Shown one piece after another: positions 17,294 through 24,543 of a stretch of 64,000 nucleotides of DNA (within the stretch, counting starts at the first letter, position 1; every line of letters starts with the position of its first letter). Under the pieces are notes generated by a model, which worked only from the letters and a program-made list of their open reading frames with translations, did not search any database and was not told where the DNA came from. Made by a program: the position numbers and the translations under genes. Location: positions 33,906 through 97,905 of the forward strand of contig NZ_JADDRL010000026.1 in NCBI RefSeq assembly GCF_021538895.1, given 5' to 3'. Source of the stretch: Streptomyces olivochromogenes (GTDB lineage Bacteria > Actinomycetota > Actinomycetes > Streptomycetales > Streptomycetaceae).

Positions 17294-18328
17294 TCAGACG
17301 CGGACGCCGAACTGGAACGGCATGTTGCCGATCGCCTCGTAGCGCACGACGGCACCGGTGTGCGGGGCGTGCAGCACCTGGCCGTTGCCGGCGTAGAGGC
17401 CGACGTGGTGGGCGTCGCCGTAGAAGATGACGAGGTCGCCGACCTGGAGGTCGCTCTGGCTGTAGATGCGCGTACCAGCGCCGGCCTGGGCCTCGGAGGT
17501 ACGCGGGATGGAGACGCCGGCCTGGGCGTAGGCCCAGGAGGTCAGGCCCGAGCAGTCGAAGGAGGACGGGCCGGAGGCGCCGTAGACGTAGGGCGAGCCG
17601 AGCTTGCTCTTGGCGGCGGCGAAGGCGGCGGCGGCCCGGCCGGAGGCGGGGGTGTCGTTGCCGAGGTCCACGCGCTCGCTGGCGGAACGGCTGGCGCGAG
17701 CCTGGTCGGCGGCGAGCGCCGCCTTCTCCTTGGCCGTCAGGGTGTTGAGCAGCTTCTGCGCCTCGGCGAGCTTGCCCTGGACTTCCTTCTTCTTCTTGCC
17801 CAGCTCGGTGCGGGTGGAAGCGAGGTCCTTGAGCTTGTCGGTGGCTTCCGTCCGCTCCTGGGCCAGTTCGCGCTGCTTGTCCTGAATCTTCTTCAGGGCC
17901 TCGACCTGCTGGCCGCTCAACTGGTCGAGCGTGGAGGCCTTGTCGAGGTAGTTGTCCGGGTCGGACGAGAGGAAGAGCTGGAGGGACGGGTCTATGCCGC
18001 CGGACCGGTACTGGGCGGTGGCCATCGAACCCAGGCCGTCGCGCAGCTTGTTGAGGTCCTCCTGGCCGCGGGCCACGTTGTCCTGGATGGTGGAGATCTC
18101 CTTCTGGAGCTTCTCCTGCTTCTCCTTGGCCCCGTTGTACTTCTCGGTGGCCTGCTCCGCCTGCTCGTAGAGCTTGTCGACCTTTGCCTTGACCTCGTCC
18201 TTGCTGAGCTTCTCGCTCGGTGCCGCGTTGGCGGCGTTCGCGCTCAGGACGACGGCAGCGGCGGCTGCGGTGGTCAGCACGGTCACGCGCGTGCGGCTCG
18301 GCTGCTTGGGTCGACGGTGGGACGCCAC
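17294..18328 (-). CDS. NlpC/P60 peptidoglycan endopeptidase (second of tandem pair)
   Basis: Secreted wall hydrolase of 344 residues: signal peptide (VTVLTTAAAAAVVLSANAAN), a Lys/Glu/Gln-rich coiled coil to about residue 200, and an NlpC/P60 domain with FDCSGLTSWAY (Cys), GDAHHVGLYAGNG (His) and HAPHTG. It keeps AQYRSGGIDP and DNYLDKASTLD in the coil, also found in the neighbour, so the two are paralogues. GTG 18328 lies nine bases after AAGGAG. Such proteins are needed for septal and spore wall remodelling in Streptomyces (family knowledge). Confidence 0.94.
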   Translation of the reverse strand: MASHRRPKQPSRTRVTVLTTAAAAAVVLSANAANAAPSEKLSKDEVKAKVDKLYEQAEQATEKYNGAKEKQEKLQKEISTIQDNVARGQEDLNKLRDGLGSMATAQYRSGGIDPSLQLFLSSDPDNYLDKASTLDQLSGQQVEALKKIQDKQRELAQERTEATDKLKDLASTRTELGKKKKEVQGKLAEAQKLLNTLTAKEKAALAADQARASRSASERVDLGNDTPASGRAAAAFAAAKSKLGSPYVYGASGPSSFDCSGLTSWAYAQAGVSIPRTSEAQAGAGTRIYSQSDLQVGDLVIFYGDAHHVGLYAGNGQVLHAPHTGAVVRYEAIGNMPFQFGVRV

Positions 18329-18539
18329 GGAGACGGGCTCCTTCTTTTGAGTGATCACCCGTGTGGAGGTTCGAGCCCAGACCCTAGTGACCTTGCTGTG
18401 ATCAGTTCAAATCCTCACACCAAAAAATCCTGTCCCGCAATCCATTCTTTGCACACAACTCACACGCGGTGATCCCCGATTGACGCTACGTCGAGCGACG
18501 ATTCGACCAATTCGGTCATTGCGTATGCGCGTTGAATGT

Positions 18540-19883
18540 TCAGGACAGTCGCTTGAGAAGTACCGCAGACGCGACAGGTCGGGCACCGGCCTTCGCGACC
18601 CCGTCGGCGACCTCGCGGTCGGTCGAGGCGACGATCACCGGGCGGCCCGGCGGCTCCGCGCGGACGAGCTGGCGGATGAGCTCGTCGGCGGTGACGCCCG
18701 GCTTGGAGAACAGCACCCGGACGCCCCGTGGGGGCGCCAGCAGGACCGGCGCGGCCAGTTCGGCGCCGTCGAAGACGCACGTGACCTCGGCGCCGGTCTG
18801 CGCGGCGAGCTGCGAGAGCTGACCGAGCAGCCGCAGCCGCTGCTTCTCCAGCGGCATCTGCGGATAGCCGGTCTTGGTGACGTTGTAGCCGTCGACCACC
18901 AAGTGCGCCTGCGGCAGGGCGAGAAGCTGGTCGAGAATGGCCGGATCGCTGTCGGACAGCGCCCGTGCGGCGATGTCCTTCGGGGTCATTCGTCCCGGTT
19001 CGACCGCGTCCACGGTCTCGGCCGGGCGCACCGAGACGGGCGGCAGGGCCAACTCCCGGCGCAGCCCCTGGGCCGCGTCCAGGACGGTGTCGAGCAGCAG
19101 CCGTACGCGCATGTCCTCGACGCTGCGCCCCTCACGGGCCGCCCGGCGGGTGGCCTCCAAGGTGGCCTCCGCCTCCCCCAGACGGGCCTTGAGCCGCCGG
19201 TTCTCGCTCTCGGCGGCCGAGACCTGCGCGTGCCCCTCCGTGCGGACGGCCTCCATCTCGCCGTGCGCCTTGCGCAGTGCCGCCTCGCCGCGCTTCACGT
19301 CGCTCTGGGCCGCACGCAGCTTGCGATGAAGCGATTCCGCTTCCTTCTTCGCCGACTCCAGCTCGACGCGCAGCCGCTCCGTCTCGGCCCGGATCTGCTC
19401 GCGGGCCCGGTCCAGCTCCTCGCGCAGCCGCTCCAGTTCGGCCCGGCTCTCCTCGTCGGCGCGCTCGGCGTCCGCCCGCTGGGCCTCCTCGCCGGCCGCG
19501 GTCACCAGCTTCACCCAGCCCGTGGGGCGCAGTACATAGGCCGCGGCCGCCACGTCGAGCGGGTCCGCGGCCGGGGGCGGCGAGCCGGAGTCGAGAGCGC
19601 CGGCGAGTTCCGGCTGGGCCTCTCTCAGTTTCTCGCCGATGCGCTGCCGGAACAGTGGGTCGGTCTCCAGGGCCGCGGCCATGGCGTTGCCCGCGAACTT
19701 GGCCCGACGGTTCGGGGCGAACCGGGCGTACTGCCGCAACTGGGCGGGCAGTTCGCCGACGGTCAGCCCGCCGAAACCGTCCGAGACGATCTGCACGACC
19801 CGGCGTCGCACACCGTCGGGCAGCGGACGGTCAAGCACCTCGGCGGTGCCGTCGCCCGGCCCCCCGCCTGTGGTCTCCACCAT
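18540..19883 (-). CDS. NYN-domain (YacP-like) RNA-binding or nuclease protein with coiled coil
   Basis: 447 residues. An N-terminal helical region (about 1-110) is followed by a long charged coiled coil (about 140-270) and a C-terminal NYN/YacP PIN-like domain with HLVVDGYNVTKTGYP, TCVFDGAEL, VTADELIRQLV and VIVASTDREVADG. These give the cluster of acidic residues expected of a ribonuclease; the same fold is found in Bacillus Rae1, a ribosome-associated nuclease. Substrate is unknown. It runs in the same direction as the zinc-ribbon gene 36 bases upstream. Confidence 0.85.
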   Translation of the reverse strand: MVETTGGGPGDGTAEVLDRPLPDGVRRRVVQIVSDGFGGLTVGELPAQLRQYARFAPNRRAKFAGNAMAAALETDPLFRQRIGEKLREAQPELAGALDSGSPPPAADPLDVAAAAYVLRPTGWVKLVTAAGEEAQRADAERADEESRAELERLREELDRAREQIRAETERLRVELESAKKEAESLHRKLRAAQSDVKRGEAALRKAHGEMEAVRTEGHAQVSAAESENRRLKARLGEAEATLEATRRAAREGRSVEDMRVRLLLDTVLDAAQGLRRELALPPVSVRPAETVDAVEPGRMTPKDIAARALSDSDPAILDQLLALPQAHLVVDGYNVTKTGYPQMPLEKQRLRLLGQLSQLAAQTGAEVTCVFDGAELAAPVLLAPPRGVRVLFSKPGVTADELIRQLVRAEPPGRPVIVASTDREVADGVAKAGARPVASAVLLKRLS

Positions 19884-19919
19884 CCGTCACACCCCATCAC
19901 CTGTGCGGGCCGCTCCTGC

Positions 19920-20159
19920 TCAGGAGTCGGCGCCCGGCCTGTCCACGAGTTCCACCTGGTCCACCGCGTTGCACCAGCGGCAGCGGACCGACTCGATGGT
20001 CTCACTGACCACCTCGCGCTCCTCGACCTTCGGCTCACCGGCCAGGTCGAGATGGACGTACTCGACGACCTTCGACGAGCGCGTCACGTCGAAGCGCGTG
20101 AGGTTGCCGCAGAGGGTGCAGCGCCAACGCGTCGTGGTGGTCGGCAGGGGAACCGGCAT
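19920..20159 (-). CDS. Small zinc-ribbon protein
   Basis: 79 residues with two CxxC pairs, CTLCGN near residue 14 and CRWCNA near residue 60, separated by strands. This is a classic zinc ribbon. Nothing else is recognisable. The ATG at 20159 is preceded by GAAGGAAG. The frame stays open further upstream but without similarity. It lies directly before the NYN-domain gene, which suggests a common role in RNA handling; that is inference from position. Confidence 0.75.
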   Translation of the reverse strand: MPVPLPTTTTRWRCTLCGNLTRFDVTRSSKVVEYVHLDLAGEPKVEEREVVSETIESVRCRWCNAVDQVELVDRPGADS

Positions 20160-20313
20160 CGTGGCTCTTCGCTTCCTTCTGTGTCCGTGACGCGCCGTCT
20201 GCCCGGCGCGTGTGGCTCGTAACCCTACGGCCTGGCGGGTACTCGTCGCCCGTCTGTCCACGGCGGCGAGGCGGTCTGTGCCAGTGCGTCCCGTTACGTC
20301 ATGCTCTGTGTTC

Positions 20314-21060
20314 ATGATCCGCAACTGGAGCACGGCGACCGGCAGGACCCTCAGGGCGATCCGGACCTCCCCGGCGCCGATGACGTACGCCCTCATCGCC
20401 CTGTGCTGCCTGGTCTTCGTGACCGGCCCGGCATCCGGGCTCAATCCGGCGTACGGCTCCGGCGACGCGCTGCTCGCGGCGCAGCGGGCGTACTTCCGGC
20501 ACTGGGGTGTCGTGCCCGCGGACCTGTTCGACGGCCCCGCCCGGGAGGCCCTCACGCCCATCACGGCCCTGTTCGTGCACGGCAGCTGGGTGCATCTGCT
20601 CGGCAACATGCTCTTCCTCTACGTCTTCGGGGCGATGACCGAGGAACGGATGGGCCGCGTGCAGTTCACCCTGTTCTACGTCTGCTGCGGATATCTGGCC
20701 CTGCTCGGCTACGCGGCCGCCAACGCCACCGCCGAGCAGTCGCTGGTCGGCGCCTCCGGGGCGATCTCGGCGGTCCTCGGCGCCTTCCTCTACCTGTTCC
20801 CCGGAGCCCGTGTCACCAGTCTCCTCCCGTTCCTGTTCTTCCTCCCGCTGCGCTTCCCCGCCTGGGTCGTGCTGCCCTTCTGGGTGGCCCTGCAGTGGCT
20901 GGCGGCGGGCCGCGCTCCCCAGGGGCCCGGGGTGGCCTATCTCGCGCACCTGGTGGGCTTCTCGCTGGGCTTCGTCTTCGCGTGGGTGCGTTTCGGACGG
21001 GCGACTAGAGTGAAGGCCGCCCCAGCGACGCCGGCCTCCGAGGGAGAGAACCAGCCGTGA
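20314..21060 (+). CDS. Rhomboid family intramembrane serine protease
   Basis: Intramembrane protease of about 248 residues with six helices. HGSWVHLLGNMLFLYVFG carries the conserved HxxxN region, GASGAISAVLGAFL the catalytic Ser, and YLAHLVGFSLGFVF the catalytic His. All three are in the expected order. The start is uncertain: ATG 20314 is chosen, GTG 20308 or an ATG 22 codons inside are alternatives, and none has a clear ribosome site. The stop overlaps the next gene by four bases (GTGA), so the downstream Lrp-type protein is probably translated by coupling. Confidence 0.9.
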   Translation: MIRNWSTATGRTLRAIRTSPAPMTYALIALCCLVFVTGPASGLNPAYGSGDALLAAQRAYFRHWGVVPADLFDGPAREALTPITALFVHGSWVHLLGNMLFLYVFGAMTEERMGRVQFTLFYVCCGYLALLGYAAANATAEQSLVGASGAISAVLGAFLYLFPGARVTSLLPFLFFLPLRFPAWVVLPFWVALQWLAAGRAPQGPGVAYLAHLVGFSLGFVFAWVRFGRATRVKAAPATPASEGENQP

Positions 21061-21338
21061 TCACCGCGATCGTGCTCATCAAGACCAGCGTGGACCGGAT
21101 CCCCGAGATCGCGGAGCGGATCGCCTCGCTGGACAGCGTCAGCGAGGTCTTCTCCGTCACCGGCACCTACGACCTGATCGCCATGGTCCGGGTCCAGCAG
21201 CACGAGGACCTGGCCGAGGTCATCCCCGGCCGCATCAGCAAGATCCCGGGCGTCGAGGCCACCGACACGCACGTCGCGTTCCGCACGTACTCCCAGCACG
21301 ACCTGGAGGCGGCGTTCTCCATCGGACTGGACAACTAG
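21057..21338 (+). CDS. Stand-alone Lrp/AsnC effector (RAM) domain protein
   Basis: 93 residues equal to only the C-terminal ligand-binding domain of Lrp/AsnC regulators: ITAIVLIKTSVDRIPEIAER, then VSEVFSVTGTYDLIAMVRV and GVEATDTHVAFRTY. No helix-turn-helix is present. Such single-domain proteins form ring-shaped oligomers that bind amino acids and can modulate full-length Lrp proteins (family knowledge). The GTG start is inside the rhomboid stop. Confidence 0.9.
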   Translation: MITAIVLIKTSVDRIPEIAERIASLDSVSEVFSVTGTYDLIAMVRVQQHEDLAEVIPGRISKIPGVEATDTHVAFRTYSQHDLEAAFSIGLDN

Positions 21339-21361
21339 GACGGCCCCTGGCCGGGGGCCTG

Positions 21362-21414
21362 CGCGGCACCACGCCCCGGCGCCGCTGCGAGCGCCCCCGG
21401 GGCGTGGTGCCGCG
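21362..21414. terminator. Bidirectional terminator
   Basis: 18-bp perfect inverted repeat (21362-21379 and 21397-21414, core GCACCACGCCCC) with a 17-base loop. It sits between the plus-strand Lrp-type gene and the minus-strand desulfurase-like gene and is well placed to end both. The right arm belongs to the distal copy of the duplicated segment described next. Confidence 0.85.
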
Positions 21415-21686
21415 GTCAGACCGCCGGGACGCAGCGGCCGTCCTGGGTGCGGTACTGCCACTTGGCGCCGTCAAGGACCAGTCCCTTCACGACACCGACA
21501 GAGCACTCGACGTGCCTTCCGCACCCGCCTCCCGGCGCCCCGGCCGAGGGCGCCGCTGCGAGCGCCCCCGGGGCGTAGTACCGGGTTCAGACCGCCGGGA
21601 CGCAGCGGCCGTCCTGGGTGCGGTACTGCCACTTGGCGCCGTCGCAAACCAGTTCCCGTACGGCGCCGACGAAGCGCTCGACGTGC
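21380..21686. repeat. Direct repeat: duplicated 3' end of the desulfurase-like gene
   Basis: Positions 21380-21515 repeat 21551-21686 at a constant offset of 171 bases without gaps. I count 17 mismatches in 136 positions, with a 52-base stretch fully identical. The proximal copy holds the last 33 codons of the gene and some 3' flank. The distal copy still reads in frame on the minus strand as HVECSVGVVKGLVLDGAKWQ and on to the same last residues and stop. It is a partial duplication that has drifted. Confidence 0.9.
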
Positions 21687-22948
21687 TCGTCCGGGGTGCC
21701 CGCGCCGAAGCTGACGCGGATGGCGTTGAGGGACTTCTCGCCGGGGGCGGCCTCGGGGGCGCCGCACTCGCCCTGGGCCTGCGGGTCGCCGCCGAGGAGG
21801 GTGCGCACCAGCGGGTGGGCGCAGAAGAGGCCGTCGCGCACGCCGATGCCGTACTCGGCGGAGAGCGCGGCGGCGAAGTGGGAGCTGTTCCAGCCCTCGA
21901 CCACGAAGGACAGGACGCCGACGCGGGGGGCGTCGTCGCCGAAGAGGGACAGGATCCTGACCTCGGGGACCTCCGCCAGGCCCGCGCGGACGGTGTCGAC
22001 CAGGTACCGCTCGCGGGCGACCAGGGCGTCGAAGCCCGCCTCCGTGAGCGCCTTGCAGGCGGACGCGACGGCATAGGCGCCGATGACGTTCGGCGAGCCG
22101 GCCTCGTGGCGGGCGGCGGTCTCGTGCCACTCCACGTCCACTCCCCCGTCCTCGCGCCGCGTGACCGCGCGGCTCGCGCCGCCGCCCGCGAGGTACGGCT
22201 CGGCCGCGCGCAGCCAGTCGGCGCGGCCGGCCAGGACGCCGGTACCGAACGGGGCGTACAGCTTGTGCCCGGAGAAGGCGACCCAGTCGACGTCGAGGTC
22301 CTGGACGGAGACCGGGTGGTGCGGGGCCAGCTGGGCGGCGTCCAGGACGATCCGGGCGCCGTGCGCGTGCGCGGCGGCGGCCAGCTCACGGACCGGCCAC
22401 AGCTCGCCGGTGACGTTCGAGGCGCCGGTGACGCAGACCAGGGCCGGTCCGTGCGGGTCCCGGTCGGCCAGGGCGCGCTCCAGGGTCTCGACGGCCCGCC
22501 GCGGGGTGCGCGGGGCGTCCAGGTAGGTGACCCGGGCGTCCTTCCAGGGCAGCAGGGAGGCGTGGTGCTCGGTCTCGAAGACGAAGACCTGGCAGTCGGC
22601 GGGCAGCGCGGCGGCGAGCAGGTTGAGCGAGTCGGTGGTGGACCGGGTGAAGATCACCTGGTCGGCCTCGCGGCAGCCGAGGAACTCGGCGACCGTCCTG
22701 CGGGCGTTCTCGAAGAGGTCGGTGGAGAGCTGCGAGAGGTAGCCGGCGCCGCGGTGGACGCTGCCGTAGTACGGCGCGTAGGCCGCCACGTCGTCCCAGA
22801 CGCGCTGGAGGGCGGGGGCGCTCGCCGCGTAGTCGAGGGCCGCGTAGGTGACTTCGCCGCCGGTCACGAGCGGGACGGTGACATCCCGGCCCAGAACGGG
22901 CAGCGGGGCACAAACGGACTGGGCGGGGACAGCGGTGGAGACAGACAT
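21587..22948 (-). CDS. SufS-like PLP-dependent class V aminotransferase / cysteine desulfurase
   Basis: 453 residues of the class V aminotransferase fold. The PLP lysine is in WVAFSGHKLYAPFGTGV, the ring-stacking His in ETEHHAS, and the cofactor Asp in GARIVLDAAQLAPH. A possible persulfide Cys lies in GLFCAHP, comparable to the SufS loop. It is closer to group II desulfurases than to IscS. ATG 22948 follows GGGAG. Expression is very probably controlled by the SAM-IV riboswitch in its 5' leader, so the enzyme should belong to sulfur or methionine metabolism. Desulfurase activity itself is inference; another class V activity is possible. Confidence 0.87.
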   Translation of the reverse strand: MSVSTAVPAQSVCAPLPVLGRDVTVPLVTGGEVTYAALDYAASAPALQRVWDDVAAYAPYYGSVHRGAGYLSQLSTDLFENARRTVAEFLGCREADQVIFTRSTTDSLNLLAAALPADCQVFVFETEHHASLLPWKDARVTYLDAPRTPRRAVETLERALADRDPHGPALVCVTGASNVTGELWPVRELAAAAHAHGARIVLDAAQLAPHHPVSVQDLDVDWVAFSGHKLYAPFGTGVLAGRADWLRAAEPYLAGGGASRAVTRREDGGVDVEWHETAARHEAGSPNVIGAYAVASACKALTEAGFDALVARERYLVDTVRAGLAEVPEVRILSLFGDDAPRVGVLSFVVEGWNSSHFAAALSAEYGIGVRDGLFCAHPLVRTLLGGDPQAQGECGAPEAAPGEKSLNAIRVSFGAGTPDEHVERFVGAVRELVCDGAKWQYRTQDGRCVPAV

Positions 22949-23138
22949 GGGGGTACTCCCGTGAGGCAGGTGTGAACAACACGCGAGCGCACGTGCCTCG
23001 GGCACGGCTCGACGTGGGAAAGGGTGAAAAGGGGTGTGCGGAGGCGGGGCTCTGCGGCCCTATCGCATTCGCTTGCTCACGGAAGGCTCCCTCGACGACC
23101 AGGACCCCTGGTACTGCGCTCCTGCGGAGCGGGCGAGG

Positions 23139-23255
23139 GGTCCGCGCTTGCCGCAGACCTCGTTGCCTGCGACCTGGTCTTCACCCGGGGCACCCCGCCA
23201 CGGACGGAGGGTTGCCGGACAGTCGGCCGGGGCCGAATGACTGTCACTCATGACC
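23139..23255 (-). ncRNA. SAM-IV riboswitch
   Basis: Read on the minus strand, the segment opens GGTCATGAGTG and runs through CCGGCAACCCTCC, GGGGTGCCCCGGGTGA, GACCAGGT and GCGGCAAGCGCGG. These are the blocks of the SAM-IV aptamer as I remember it from the solved structure, in the right order. Covariation is visible: GACAGTC pairs with GACTGTC, and CGCAG pairs with CTGCG in a hairpin absent in sequence from the reference. After the aptamer, GGACCCC (23137-23143) can pair instead with GGGGTCC (23102-23108) around a CGCTCC/GGAGCG hairpin, a possible switching element. The gene start is about 190 bases downstream of the aptamer. Confidence 0.93.
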
Positions 23256-23262
23256 TGGTTCA

Positions 23263-23292
23263 GTATCCTGCCACACGATCTTCGGCGCGCAA
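23263..23292 (-). promoter_or_regulatory. Candidate promoter for the SAM-IV leader
   Basis: On the minus strand TTGCGC (23292-23287) and GGATAC (23268-23263) are 18 bases apart. The -10 element ends about eight bases before the first aptamer base, so transcription would start right at the riboswitch. Placement is convincing; element quality is moderate. Confidence 0.45.
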
Positions 23293-23319
23293 GGCGCAGT
23301 CCGGCATCCGGACTGCGCC
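23293..23319 (-). terminator. trpD terminator hairpin
   Basis: Perfect 12-bp stem (GGCGCAGTCCGG and its complement) around a three-base loop, 22 bases past the trpD stop. It insulates the SAM-IV unit from trpD readthrough and partly overlaps the candidate promoter -35 region edge. Confidence 0.85.
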
Positions 23320-23341
23320 CCGCGTCACATCGTGCCGGGGG

Positions 23342-24406
23342 TCAGGCGTTGCTGACCGCCACCCAGCGCTCCAGCGTGCGCTTGGCCGCCCCCGAGTCGA
23401 TCGACTCCGCCGCCTTGGCCATGCCGGCCCGCAGCTGCTCGGCCAGCGGCTCCCCCGTCGGATCCAGGGCCACCAGGGCCGCCGCCGAGTTCAGCAGCAC
23501 CGCGTCCCGTACCGGGCCCTTCTCGCCGTCCAGCAGGCGCCGCGCGACCTCCGCGTTGTAGGACGGGTCGGCGCCGCGCAGGGCGTCCACCGGCACCAGT
23601 TCGAGGCCGACGTCGCGCGGGTCGAAGGTCTCCTCGGAGACCTTGCCGTCCCGGACGACCCAGACGTGGGAGGTGGACGTCGTGGTCAGCTCGTCGAGAC
23701 CGTCGTCGCCGCGGAACACCAGGGAGGAGTTGCCGCGTTCGGCGAGGACGCCCGCGATGATCGGCGCCATGCGCGGGTCGGCGACACCGATCGCCTGGGA
23801 CTTCACCTTCGCCGGGTTGGTCAGCGGGCCGAGGGCGTTGAAGACGGTCCGGATGCCCAACTGGCCGCGCGCCGCGGCGACATGACGCAGCGCCGGGTGG
23901 AACTTGACCGCGAAGCAGAAGGTGATGCCCGCCTCCTCCGCCACCTCGGCCACCCGCTGGGGGGTCAGGTCGAGGTTGACGCCGAGCTTCTCCAGGACGT
24001 CCGAGGAGCCCGAGGCGGACGAGGCCGCGCGGTTGCCGTGCTTGACGACCTTCGCGCCCGTGCCGGCCACCACGAGCGCCGACATGGTGGAGATGTTCAC
24101 CGTCTTCGCGCCGTCGCCGCCGGTGCCGACGATGTCGACCGTGCGGCCCGACACCTCGATCACCTTGGCGTGCTCGTACATCGCCCGGACCACACCGGTG
24201 ATCTCCTCGACGGTCTCGCCCTTGGCCCGTAGGGCCACCACGAACCCGGCGATCTGCGCGTCGGTCGCCTCGCCGCGCATGATCCGGTCCATGGCCCAGG
24301 CCGTCGCGTCGGCGCTCTGGTCACGGCCGTCGAGCAGGGCGTTCAGTACCTCGGGCCAGGAACGGCCCGCCGCGGTGTCGCCTCCAGCGGGGGTCACAGC
24401 GCTCAT
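23342..24406 (-). CDS. trpD: Anthranilate phosphoribosyltransferase
   Basis: Second step of tryptophan synthesis: joins anthranilate and phosphoribosyl pyrophosphate. The 354 residues show DIVGTGGDGAKTVNIST (PRPP diphosphate loop), KHGNRAASSASGSSDVLEKLG (the KHGNR signature), FNALGPLTNP and the Mg-binding DGLDELTTTS. Length is usual. Other trp genes are not in the window, as in S. coelicolor where trpD is separate from the rest (recall). It is followed by its own terminator. Confidence 0.97.
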   Translation of the reverse strand: MSAVTPAGGDTAAGRSWPEVLNALLDGRDQSADATAWAMDRIMRGEATDAQIAGFVVALRAKGETVEEITGVVRAMYEHAKVIEVSGRTVDIVGTGGDGAKTVNISTMSALVVAGTGAKVVKHGNRAASSASGSSDVLEKLGVNLDLTPQRVAEVAEEAGITFCFAVKFHPALRHVAAARGQLGIRTVFNALGPLTNPAKVKSQAIGVADPRMAPIIAGVLAERGNSSLVFRGDDGLDELTTTSTSHVWVVRDGKVSEETFDPRDVGLELVPVDALRGADPSYNAEVARRLLDGEKGPVRDAVLLNSAAALVALDPTGEPLAEQLRAGMAKAAESIDSGAAKRTLERWVAVSNA

Positions 24407-24488
24407 AAGCCGCTCCTGGGTGAGGTCCCGGATTCCGGGACGCGAGTCTCGACGAGGTCCACCCTATCCAGCCGCAGGACACGGCGAA

Positions 24489-24517
24489 GGGCCCCGTCCG
24501 AACACCGGACGGGGCCC
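24489..24517 (-). terminator. Terminator of the qcr operon
   Basis: 12-bp perfect stem (GGGCCCCGTCCG and complement) with a five-base loop, 27 bases past the qcrB stop. Confidence 0.85.
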
Positions 24518-24543
24518 CTGCCGTGGCGTGGCGTGCGCAGCGA

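Noticed and set aside
18359..18539. Possible c-di-AMP (ydaO) riboswitch before the NlpC/P60 genes, as known for some Streptomyces wall hydrolases
   Set aside because: The conserved blocks of that class are not visible on the minus strand; only an AT-richer promoter-like stretch is present.
21481..21560. Independent small gene in the duplicated desulfurase tail
   Set aside because: The frame continues but has no start with a ribosome site; treated as a duplication remnant, not a gene.
23060..23251. 63-codon frame across the SAM-IV leader
   Set aside because: It covers the folded aptamer and the product has no recognisable features; the RNA structure explains the sequence.
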